From an uncultured Collinsella sp. (GTDB lineage: Bacteria > Actinomycetota > Coriobacteriia > Coriobacteriales > Coriobacteriaceae): a stretch of DNA of 5,560 nt. A program made the translations under genes and the position numbers. The DNA lies in assembly GCA_902496845.1 (NCBI GenBank), contig CABVCJ010000096.1:1-5560 (forward strand), given 5' to 3'. Positions within the stretch are counted from its first letter, which is position 1; every line of letters begins with the position of its first letter. The notes beneath the pieces are model-generated. The model did no database searches. It worked only from the letters and a program-made list of their open reading frames with translations, and was not told the origin of the DNA. Positions 1 to 5,480 of this stretch are shown piece by piece.

Positions 1-523
1 CGAGCCACTGCTCCTGCAGGTGCGCGCCCGAGGCGAGCTCGTGCTCGACGACCTCGACAAAGCTCGAGGCCGGGCAGCCATACACATCGACACCAGCATC
101 CAAGTCCTGAATGGCGCGCGTGTAGGCACCCGAGCGAATGGTGAGGTTGGTGGCGAGCACGCCCACGCGACGCGTACGCGTGCTGTTGATGGCAGCACGT
201 GCGCCCGGAGCGATCACGCCGATCACGGGAACGTCAAGCACTTGCTGAGCCAGACGCAAGGCCGCGGCGGTCGCCGTGTTACAGGCGATGACCATGATCT
301 TAACGTCGTGCCTCGATAGCCAGCGGCCCGCCTGCAGCGCAAACGAGCGAACCTCGTCCTCGGTGCGGGTGCCATAAGGGCAGCGCTTAGTGTCACCGAA
401 ATAGTAGACGGACTCGTGCGGAAGCGCCGTTGCAATCGCGCGCGCGACCGTTAAGCCGCCCAGGCCCGAGTCGAACACGCCGATCGGACGCGTGTCCCCG
501 GCCAGATTATCGATATCGGACAT
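1..523 (-). CDS. murI: Glutamate racemase MurI, N-terminal 174 residues (3' end cut by window edge)
   Basis: Cytosolic, cofactor-independent racemase that turns L-glutamate into D-glutamate, the second residue of the peptidoglycan stem peptide. Visible family motifs are GVFDSGLGGLTV at residues 15-26 (Asp18 and Ser19 belong to the active site), YFGDTKRCPYG at 41-51, and ACNTATA at 80-86, whose Cys81 is the first of the two catalytic cysteines. The second, in the GCTHY-type motif, would lie beyond the window, so completeness cannot be judged. The ATG at 523-521 puts the first motif at the usual distance, with about 12 extra residues, and is preceded by GGTGAGG (532-526), a rather close ribosome binding site. 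It is the third gene of a minus-strand cluster after murE and a HAD phosphatase, 51 bases past the latter's stop. The pairing with murE fits a peptidoglycan precursor operon. The second motif usually reads DTAR; here it is DTKRC, a mild variant. Confidence 0.93.
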   Translation of the reverse strand, partial: MSDIDNLAGDTRPIGVFDSGLGGLTVARAIATALPHESVYYFGDTKRCPYGTRTEDEVRSFALQAGRWLSRHDVKIMVIACNTATAAALRLAQQVLDVPVIGVIAPGARAAINSTRTRRVGVLATNLTIRSGAYTRAIQDLDAGVDVYGCPASSFVEVVEHELASGAHLQEQWL

Positions 524-574
524 TACCTCACCAGATTCTCTCTCGAAAAATGCGACCATGCGTGATGCGTCGCG

Positions 575-1486
575 CTACGAACGGGCCGCGACCAACAGCT
601 CGGCCGTTGCCACCCAACCGTCGACAATCTTGCCGCGCGTAATATAGGCATTGTCGCAGGCATCCAAGAACTCCGGGGCACCGGCGCTCGTCAGACCGTT
701 CTCGACCAGGCAGAACATGCCAACATGGTCGGCCATGTAGAAGTCGGACTCGGAGTCGCCGAGTGCGAGCGTCTCCTCGCGCTCGATCCCCAGGTGCTCG
801 CAGAAGCGCGCAATGGCAACGCCTTTGTTGAGACCCGCCGGATTGATGTTGAAGGCGCGGCCGTCCTCGACGCGATTAAGCTCGAGCGTCGTCGGCTTGG
901 ACAGGTGAGTCAGATGGCCGTTGCAAGCCCAGACCAGACCGCAGCCGGCCTCGTCCAGGATGGCCTGGACCTCATCGTCGGGCACATCGCCGCGCATGCC
1001 GACGGTGACCTCACGGTACTTGTAGCCGGTCGACATGTCGTTGTGGTATTCGATCTTGTGCGGCCAGCGGGCAAGGATCTTCTCGCACACGCCGGTCTGC
1101 TCGATCACCTGGTGCGGCGTGAGACCGCAGGCGGGGTCGTAGGGCATGTCGCCCGTCAGGTACTCCCAGTCGTTGGCCTTGAGGTCGTACATGACCAGGC
1201 CGCCCATCTCGCCGATGTAGGAGTTGAGGCCGAGCACGCGGGCGTCCTCATGGATCATGGTGCGATTGCGACCCGAGGTGGGGACCACCTGGATGCCGGC
1301 ACGAGCGAGCGCGACAACCGCCTCGACGAGCTTGGTCGAGGGATTGCCGTCGTTATCGCGCAGTACACACGAGCCGGGGGCGAGCATCGTGGCGTCCAGA
1401 TCGGTAAAGACATACTTGACCTTGGCAAGACGCTCGCGCACCTCGCCCGAAAGCTCGGCAACGGTCGGCAGGATGTTGTGGGACAT
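575..1486 (-). CDS. HAD superfamily (subfamily IIB, Cof-like) phosphatase, substrate unknown
   Basis: Predicted cytosolic Mg-dependent phosphohydrolase of 303 residues. All four HAD motifs are visible: motif I FTDLDATML at 27-35 (nucleophile Asp29, acid/base Asp31), motif II PTSGR at 69-73, motif III Lys221 in LNKGVAI, and motif IV GDSESD at 243-248. The roughly 130-residue insert between motifs II and III is the cap expected for subfamily IIB. Motif I has Ala32 where DxDGT is usual. I chose the ATG at 1486-1484 because GGAG (1495-1492) sits 5 bases before it; a GTG two codons upstream overlaps that site and is unlikely to be used. No signal peptide or membrane segment is seen. It lies 30 bases after murE and 51 before murI, so it is probably cotranscribed with them. 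Members of this family act on sugar phosphates, phosphoglycerate sugars or nucleotide cofactors. The context hints at a cell-wall metabolite, but nothing in the sequence shows which. Confidence 0.88.
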   Translation of the reverse strand: MSHNILPTVAELSGEVRERLAKVKYVFTDLDATMLAPGSCVLRDNDGNPSTKLVEAVVALARAGIQVVPTSGRNRTMIHEDARVLGLNSYIGEMGGLVMYDLKANDWEYLTGDMPYDPACGLTPHQVIEQTGVCEKILARWPHKIEYHNDMSTGYKYREVTVGMRGDVPDDEVQAILDEAGCGLVWACNGHLTHLSKPTTLELNRVEDGRAFNINPAGLNKGVAIARFCEHLGIEREETLALGDSESDFYMADHVGMFCLVENGLTSAGAPEFLDACDNAYITRGKIVDGWVATAELLVAARS

Positions 1487-1516
1487 GGTCACTCCGTTTA
1501 CATAGAAGGGGCTGGT

Positions 1517-3034
1517 CTAGGCGTCGTACGCCGCAAGGGTGCGCTTGAGAATCGAACCGTCGCGCTCACAAGGCTCGGGTCCGTTCTTGCGCAGCATACA
1601 CTCTTCCTCGCCCTTACCGGTCACGATGACCACGGCAGGTCGGACAGTTTCGCGCACGGCAGTCTCGATAGCGGCAACGCGATCAGTCACGATTTGCCAG
1701 TTATCATTTCCCTGCGCTTGAACGTTGCGCGCGATCTCGGCGCAGATGTCCTCGACATCCTCGGGGCCGGGGTCATCCTCGGTAATCACGATTCGGTCGG
1801 CATACTTGCCAGCGGCGATGCCCATCGTGGTGCGTCGATCGACACCCTTACCGCCCGTAGCGCCAAACACAACCGCCAGCTCGCGCTCGGGATAGTTCTC
1901 GCGCAAGTCGCGCAGGAGTGTCTCGAGGCTCATGCCGTTATGTGCAAAATCGACGATGCCCAGGATTTTTCCCGATACGGACGGATAGAGCTCCATACGA
2001 CCGGGAACGAAGACACCCTCAAAGCCATGGACGATACCCTCTTCGGAAATGCCCAGGGCCTCGGCGCAGGCAATAGCGGCAAGCGCGTTGGACACATTGA
2101 ACTTAACCGGCGTGGGAATCACAATGTCACGCGTAAAACGGGGCGTGCGCACCGTTGCCACCACGCCGCAGTCGCCATTGCGAATCGCCAGCGCAAGCAC
2201 GTCGGCACGCTCGTCGGTCAGGGAGAACGTCACCGTACGTTCGCAACGAGATGCCGCCTCGAGCACGCGATCGACCTTATCCATATCGAGATTGACCACG
2301 GCAAAACGGCTCTGCGAGAAGATTTTGAGCTTGCTGGCAAAGTAATCCTCGAGCGTCGGATGCTCAATCGGCGAAATGTGATCCTCGCCGATATTGGTAA
2401 AGGCGCCGACTTCAAAGTCAATCTTGCCCGTACGCTCGTATTTGAGGCCCTGACTCGATGCCTCCATAACCAGCCACGGGGCACCCGCCTCCGCAGCATG
2501 CGCGATGCGAGACTGCAGCAGGAAGGATTCGGGGGTCGTCAGCTTGGAAGGGCCCGTCTCGATGCCGTCGTCGAACTCAATGCCCGTATTAAGAGCGGGT
2601 CGATGACAGCCCGTAAGCTTGGCCTCGTTGGCGAGGATGCCGCGCAGATAAAAGCTGCAGGTCGACTTGCCCTTGGTGCCTGTAAAGGCGCAGACCTTCA
2701 CCTTACCCGACGGGTGCCCATAAAAGGCATCTGCCACCACGGCGAGCGTGCGACGAATATCGCTCACAATCACCGCGGGAAGATCAACATCGTAATCGAC
2801 CTCGGAAACGTAGGCCACGGCGCCATCGGCGATTGCCGAAAGCAGGTACTCGCGCTTAAACGCACGGCCCTTGCAGACAAACAACGTGCCCGGACGCACC
2901 TGACGCGAGTCATCAGTCGCAAACTCAATGCGCTGGTCGCACGAAGCGCTCGGTCTGGAAACAACAAGGTCATCTTCCTCGAGCAACTCTATATAGCGCA
3001 TCAGAGTTAGCTTCTCTTGTGTCGGACTCGACAT
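1517..3034 (-). CDS. murE: UDP-N-acetylmuramoyl-tripeptide synthetase (MurE ligase), probably L-lysine/diamino-acid type
   Basis: ATP-dependent cytosolic ligase that adds the third, diamino acid to UDP-MurNAc-L-Ala-D-Glu; 505 residues, normal for MurE. N-terminal UDP-binding domain about 1-110 (ATDDSRQVRPGTLFVCKG at 39-56). Mur central domain: P-loop TGTKGKST at 118-125, TTPES at 166-170, MEASSQGL at 190-197, FTNIGEDHISPIEHP at 212-226, and Lys235, likely the carbamylated lysine. C-terminal domain: VPGRMELY at 343-350, VDFAHN at 361-366, GATGGKG at 391-397, GKGEEE at 473-478. The specificity motif is DDPG at 420-423 instead of DNPR, so the arginine that binds meso-diaminopimelate is missing. 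SSQ for SSH and DHIxPIEHP recall streptococcal lysine-adding MurE. The frame stays open 56 codons upstream to 3202, but that stretch resembles no family sequence. The ATG at 3034 has GAGAGGT 6 bases before it. First gene of the minus-strand cluster. Confidence 0.95.
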   Translation of the reverse strand: MSSPTQEKLTLMRYIELLEEDDLVVSRPSASCDQRIEFATDDSRQVRPGTLFVCKGRAFKREYLLSAIADGAVAYVSEVDYDVDLPAVIVSDIRRTLAVVADAFYGHPSGKVKVCAFTGTKGKSTCSFYLRGILANEAKLTGCHRPALNTGIEFDDGIETGPSKLTTPESFLLQSRIAHAAEAGAPWLVMEASSQGLKYERTGKIDFEVGAFTNIGEDHISPIEHPTLEDYFASKLKIFSQSRFAVVNLDMDKVDRVLEAASRCERTVTFSLTDERADVLALAIRNGDCGVVATVRTPRFTRDIVIPTPVKFNVSNALAAIACAEALGISEEGIVHGFEGVFVPGRMELYPSVSGKILGIVDFAHNGMSLETLLRDLRENYPERELAVVFGATGGKGVDRRTTMGIAAGKYADRIVITEDDPGPEDVEDICAEIARNVQAQGNDNWQIVTDRVAAIETAVRETVRPAVVIVTGKGEEECMLRKNGPEPCERDGSILKRTLAAYDA

Positions 3035-3040
3035 ACAAAG

Positions 3041-3047
3041 ACCTCTC
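3041..3047 (-). promoter_or_regulatory. murE ribosome binding site
   Basis: GAGAGGT on the minus strand, six bases before the ATG at 3034-3032. It supports this start over the longer open frame that reaches back to 3202. Confidence 0.7.
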
Positions 3048-3184
3048 TCGCTAAATTCAGCCTTAAAGGGCAGAAGACGTCCCGCGGCAGAAACGATGAA
3101 ACATTCTGTATTATCAACCATCCTAATATGCCACCTGACCTTGCGCGCATCACAGCCTTCTAAAAAATTGCATGGACTGTGCCG

Positions 3185-3193
3185 TGGTCTAAT
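3185..3193 (+). promoter_or_regulatory. Possible extended -10 promoter for the asnB leader
   Basis: TG-G-TCTAAT: a TGN extension followed by a hexamer matching TATAAT at five of six positions. The only -35-like element, TTGCAT at 3168-3173, is too close (14-base spacer), so this would depend on the extended -10. Transcription would start near 3200, just before the leader stem-loop and the terminator. This is a call by eye only. Confidence 0.35.
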
Positions 3194-3200
3194 AAATGGC

Positions 3201-3245
3201 AACAGTGTTCACCCCGTGTAAAAACAAGGAAATCTGGGTGCTGTT
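3201..3245 (+). promoter_or_regulatory. Bulged stem-loop in the putative asnB leader
   Basis: AACAG (3201-3205) pairs with CTGTT (3241-3245) and CACCC (3210-3214) pairs with GGGTG (3236-3240), with TGTT bulged on the 5' side and a 21-base A-rich loop. It begins where a transcript from the extended -10 would start and lies just before the terminator hairpin. I do not recognise it as a known riboswitch; no T-box consensus is seen. The ten pairs are real in sequence, but function is inferred. Confidence 0.4.
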
Positions 3246-3263
3246 CTTTAACATAGCGTTCGC

Positions 3264-3308
3264 AACCACGTCCTGCCGCTTCGTCTGAAGATCGGGACGT
3301 GGTTTTTT
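3264..3308 (+). terminator. Intrinsic terminator / candidate attenuator upstream of asnB
   Basis: Perfect 10-bp stem AACCACGTCC (3264-3273) with GGACGTGGTT (3295-3304), followed by further T residues to make a run of six (3303-3308). The 21-base loop contains a second small hairpin, CTTC/GAAG (3279-3282 with 3287-3290). The T run lies only on the plus-strand side, so it works in the asnB direction and cannot end murE, which points away. No plus-strand gene precedes it, so it either ends a short noncoding transcript or attenuates asnB, whose start is 125 bases downstream. Confidence 0.75.
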
Positions 3309-3380
3309 CGGTTCGCTCGGCGCTTATGCCCTATCACGAAACAAAAGATTGGCATGATAGTAAAGATTATTTGACATCAG

Positions 3381-3401
3381 CTGCCGCAATCCTTGCGGCA
3401 G
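3381..3401. repeat. Perfect 9-bp inverted repeat upstream of asnB
   Basis: CTGCCGCAA (3381-3389), TCC, TTGCGGCAG (3393-3401). It ends 32 bases before the asnB ATG and 20 before its ribosome binding site. As DNA it could be an operator; as RNA it would be a very stable hairpin with a 3-base loop in the 5' leader. No T run follows, so it is not a terminator. Confidence 0.75.
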
Positions 3402-3421
3402 TACACCTGAGCCGTCAGCAG

Positions 3422-3427
3422 AAAGGA
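3422..3427 (+). promoter_or_regulatory. asnB ribosome binding site
   Basis: AAAGGA six bases before the ATG at 3434. With the required Met-Cys start it settles the start codon against the in-frame opening that reaches back to 3299. Confidence 0.75.
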
Positions 3428-3433
3428 TCTTGC

Positions 3434-5302
3434 ATGTGCGGTTTTGTCGGTTTTACCGGTACAGATGAACAGAGTGAGCTGGTTCTCACGGCCATGATGA
3501 ATCGCATCATCCACCGTGGTCCCGATATGGGCGGCCAGCATATCGTCGACAACGTTGCCCTTGGTTTTCGTCGTCTTTCGATTCTCGATCTTTCCGAAGC
3601 TGGAGCCCAGCCCATGTCGAGCGACGACGGCAAGGTCACGATTGTCTTCAACGGAGAGATCTACAACTTCCAGGAGCTTCGCGCCGAGCTGGAGGCGGCC
3701 GGCTACGCCTTCCACTGCAACGCTGATACCGAAGTCCTGGTACACGGTTACGAGGAGTGGGGCGAAGACCTGGTCAACCGTCTGCGCGGCATGTACGCGT
3801 TCGTAATTCACGACCAGAACAAGAACAAACTCTTTGGTGCTCGTGACATCTTTGGTATCAAGCCGTTCTATTACTACCAGGCATCCGATGGCTCGCTGCT
3901 GTTTGGCTCCGAGATCAAGAGCTTCCTGGACCATCCCAAGTTTGAGAAGGCTGTCAACCACGACGCGCTGCGCCCCTACCTGACGCTGCAATTCCCCGCC
4001 ACGGAGGAGACCTTCTTTAAGGGCGTGTTCAAGCTTGCCCCGGCGCATTGCTTTACGTATGACCTGACGACCAACACCATGGACATCAAGCGTTACTGGA
4101 GCTGTGACTTCACCGACGACAACTCCAAGACCTTCGAGGAGTACGTGGACGAGTGCGACAAGGTCGTGCACGAAAGCGTCGCTGCGCACCGAATCGCCGA
4201 TGTTAAGGTGGGCTCGTTCCTTTCTGGCGGTGTGGACTCCAGCTACATTGCCGCCTGTCTCATGCCCGACACCACGTATTCTGTCGGCTTCGATTACAAG
4301 AACTTCAACGAGACCAACTACGCCGCCGAGCTTTCCGACAAGCTGGGCATCAAGAACGTGCGCAAGATGATTACCGCCGACGAGTTCTTTGATGCACTGC
4401 CCGATATCCAGTACCACATGGACGAGCCGCAATCGAACCTGTCCAGCGTGCCGCTGTACTATCTGGCGCAGATGGCCTCCAAGGAGGTCACCGTCGTCCT
4501 TTCGGGCGAGGGCGCCGACGAGCTGTTTGCCGGCTATGAGTGGTACGAGGACACCCCCGAGATGCGCACTTTTAAGAAGCGCGTGCCGCTCGGCGTACGT
4601 CGCGCCCTGGGCTCACTCGTTCAGCATCTCCCCTACTTTAAGGGACACAACTTCCTGACGAAATGCGCCGAGGTTCCCGAGCGCTGGTATGTGGGTCAGG
4701 CAAAGGTGTTCGATCCCTCCGAAGTCGACGAGGTGCTCAAGCCCGCTTATGACACCGGCAAGAACGCCGCCGAGATGTGCGCCGAGTACTACAAGCAGGT
4801 TCCCGACTGCTGTGAGCTTTCCAAGAAACAGTATCTGGATATGAACATGTGGCTACCGGGCGACATTCTGCTCAAGGCCGACAAGATGTGCATGGCGCAT
4901 TCTCTGGAGCTTCGCGTCCCGTTCCTGGACAAGAAGGTCATGGAGTTTGCCGAGCACATTCCCGCCAACTACCGTGTTAACGAAGAAGGCTGCAAGCTCG
5001 TTCTGCGTCACGCTGCCAACCGCACGCTGCCCGACGAGTGGGCAACGCGCAAGAAGGTGGGCTTCCCCGTACCGGTCAAGTTCTGGCTGCGCGAGCAAAA
5101 GTACTACGACTACGTAAAGGAATACTTCACCGCGCCGTGGGCTGCTGATTTCTTTGACACCGATGCGCTCATGAAACTGCTCGACGATCACTTTAAGGGT
5201 CGCGCGCTCAACCAGCGCAAGATCTATACCACGCTGACGTTCCTCATCTGGTACAAGCGCTTCTTTATCGACGAGAACAAGAGCACCGAAGTCGCCGCTT
5301 AG
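3434..5302 (+). CDS. asnB: Asparagine synthetase B, glutamine-hydrolysing
   Basis: Cytosolic enzyme that makes asparagine from aspartate, ATP and glutamine; 622 residues, full length. The N-terminal class II glutaminase domain (about 1-200) starts with Met-Cys, Cys2 being the nucleophile freed when Met1 is removed. That fixes the start here, although the frame is open back to 3299. Further glutaminase motifs are RRLSILDL (46-53), NGEIYN (73-78) and NADTEVL (96-102). The synthetase domain (about 210-610) has the pyrophosphate loop SGGVDSS (264-270), SGEGADELFAGY (357-368) and DILLKADKMCMAHSLELRVPFLD (477-499, quoted in two parts as DILLKADKMCM and AHSLELRVPFLD). All key residues are present. 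Codons are strongly biased to C/G third positions and AAG/AAC, suggesting good expression. It is transcribed away from murE; control by the upstream terminator and inverted repeat is likely. Some paralogues amidate cell-wall or peptide substrates, but nothing here favours that over asparagine synthesis. Confidence 0.95.
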   Translation: MCGFVGFTGTDEQSELVLTAMMNRIIHRGPDMGGQHIVDNVALGFRRLSILDLSEAGAQPMSSDDGKVTIVFNGEIYNFQELRAELEAAGYAFHCNADTEVLVHGYEEWGEDLVNRLRGMYAFVIHDQNKNKLFGARDIFGIKPFYYYQASDGSLLFGSEIKSFLDHPKFEKAVNHDALRPYLTLQFPATEETFFKGVFKLAPAHCFTYDLTTNTMDIKRYWSCDFTDDNSKTFEEYVDECDKVVHESVAAHRIADVKVGSFLSGGVDSSYIAACLMPDTTYSVGFDYKNFNETNYAAELSDKLGIKNVRKMITADEFFDALPDIQYHMDEPQSNLSSVPLYYLAQMASKEVTVVLSGEGADELFAGYEWYEDTPEMRTFKKRVPLGVRRALGSLVQHLPYFKGHNFLTKCAEVPERWYVGQAKVFDPSEVDEVLKPAYDTGKNAAEMCAEYYKQVPDCCELSKKQYLDMNMWLPGDILLKADKMCMAHSLELRVPFLDKKVMEFAEHIPANYRVNEEGCKLVLRHAANRTLPDEWATRKKVGFPVPVKFWLREQKYYDYVKEYFTAPWAADFFDTDALMKLLDDHFKGRALNQRKIYTTLTFLIWYKRFFIDENKSTEVAA

Positions 5303-5316
5303 TTTTCGTTATGAAT

Positions 5317-5360
5317 TAGCGGTGAACCACGCAGGGTTTCCGCTATACTCAGTCCCTGCG
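5317..5360. repeat. Two overlapping, mutually exclusive inverted repeats between asnB and tRNA-Val
   Basis: Hairpin A: TAGCGG (5317-5322) pairs with CCGCTA (5340-5345), extended inside by GAACC (5324-5328) with GGTTT (5335-5339), leaving one bulged T. Hairpin B: CGCAGGG (5330-5336) pairs with CCCTGCG (5354-5360). They share 5335-5345 or so and cannot form together. A covers part of the tRNA -10 box; B reaches the first tRNA base. Neither is followed by a T run, so no clear intrinsic asnB terminator is present. Confidence 0.55.
5322..5349 (+). promoter_or_regulatory. Probable tRNA-Val promoter
   Basis: TATACT at 5344-5349 is a good -10 and places the transcription start about 5356, a few bases before the tRNA. 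The -35 is weak: GTGAAC at 5322-5327 with a 16-base spacer. Confidence 0.5.
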
Positions 5361-5435
5361 GGCGATTGGCGCAACGGTTAGCGCAGGTGCTTTACACGCA
5401 CAAGGCTGGGGGTTCGAATCCCTCATCGCCCACCA
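5360..5435 (+). tRNA. tRNA-Val (anticodon UAC), CCA encoded
   Basis: 76 bases folding as a cloverleaf: acceptor GGGCGAT (5360-5366) with ATCGCCC (5425-5431); D stem GCGC/GCGC; anticodon stem GGTGC/GCACA (last pair G-A mismatched) around loop TTTACAC with anticodon TAC, reading GUA and other valine codons; T arm GGGGG-TTCGAAT-CCCTC with one G-T pair; discriminator A and an encoded CCA at 5433-5435. It has its own -10 box and a strong terminator, so it can be a single-gene unit, though read-through from asnB is possible. Confidence 0.95.
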
Positions 5436-5445
5436 TTGAATTGTT

Positions 5446-5476
5446 AGGCCTCCAGTAATGGAGGCCTTTCTTTTTT
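5446..5476 (+). terminator. Intrinsic terminator after tRNA-Val
   Basis: Perfect 8-bp stem AGGCCTCC (5446-5453) with GGAGGCCT (5460-5467), loop AGTAAT, followed by TTCTTTTTT. It lies 11 bases after the tRNA CCA end and would also stop read-through from asnB. Confidence 0.92.
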
Positions 5477-5480
5477 GTGC

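Larger units (their letters stand above)
3035..3433. other. Divergent intergenic region murE / asnB (399 bases)
   Basis: No gene is supported here. The murE side (3035-3180) is fairly AT-rich and must hold the murE promoter. The only minus-strand -10-like hexamer I noted is GATAAT at 3115-3110, and it has no recognisable -35, so I do not call a promoter there. The asnB side (3185-3433) holds, in order on the plus strand, a possible extended -10, a bulged stem-loop, an intrinsic terminator and a perfect inverted repeat; these are listed separately. A TTGACA at 3371-3376 has no -10 at the right distance. Confidence 0.7.

Noticed and set aside
725..3010. Very long plus-strand open frame (761 codons) across the HAD gene and murE
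   Set aside because: It is antisense to two genes with clear catalytic motifs and crosses both. Its protein resembles no family I know, and such frames are common opposite GC-rich genes.
3035..3202. N-terminal extension of MurE by 56 residues in the same frame
   Set aside because: The stretch does not look like MurE; the ATG at 3034 has a good ribosome binding site and gives the usual length.
3190..3310. T-box riboswitch in the asnB leader
   Set aside because: No AGGGTGG-type T-box sequence and no room for a specifier stem before the terminator.
3371..3376. TTGACA as the -35 of an asnB promoter
   Set aside because: The hexamer 17 bases downstream falls in the GC-rich palindrome and has no resemblance to TATAAT.
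3299..3433. N-terminal extension of AsnB by 45 residues
   Set aside because: Class II glutaminases need cysteine directly after the initiator methionine, and the extension overlaps the terminator and the palindrome.
3377..4432. 351-codon minus-strand open frame opposite asnB
   Set aside because: Antisense shadow of the asnB glutaminase and start of the synthetase domain; no family motifs.
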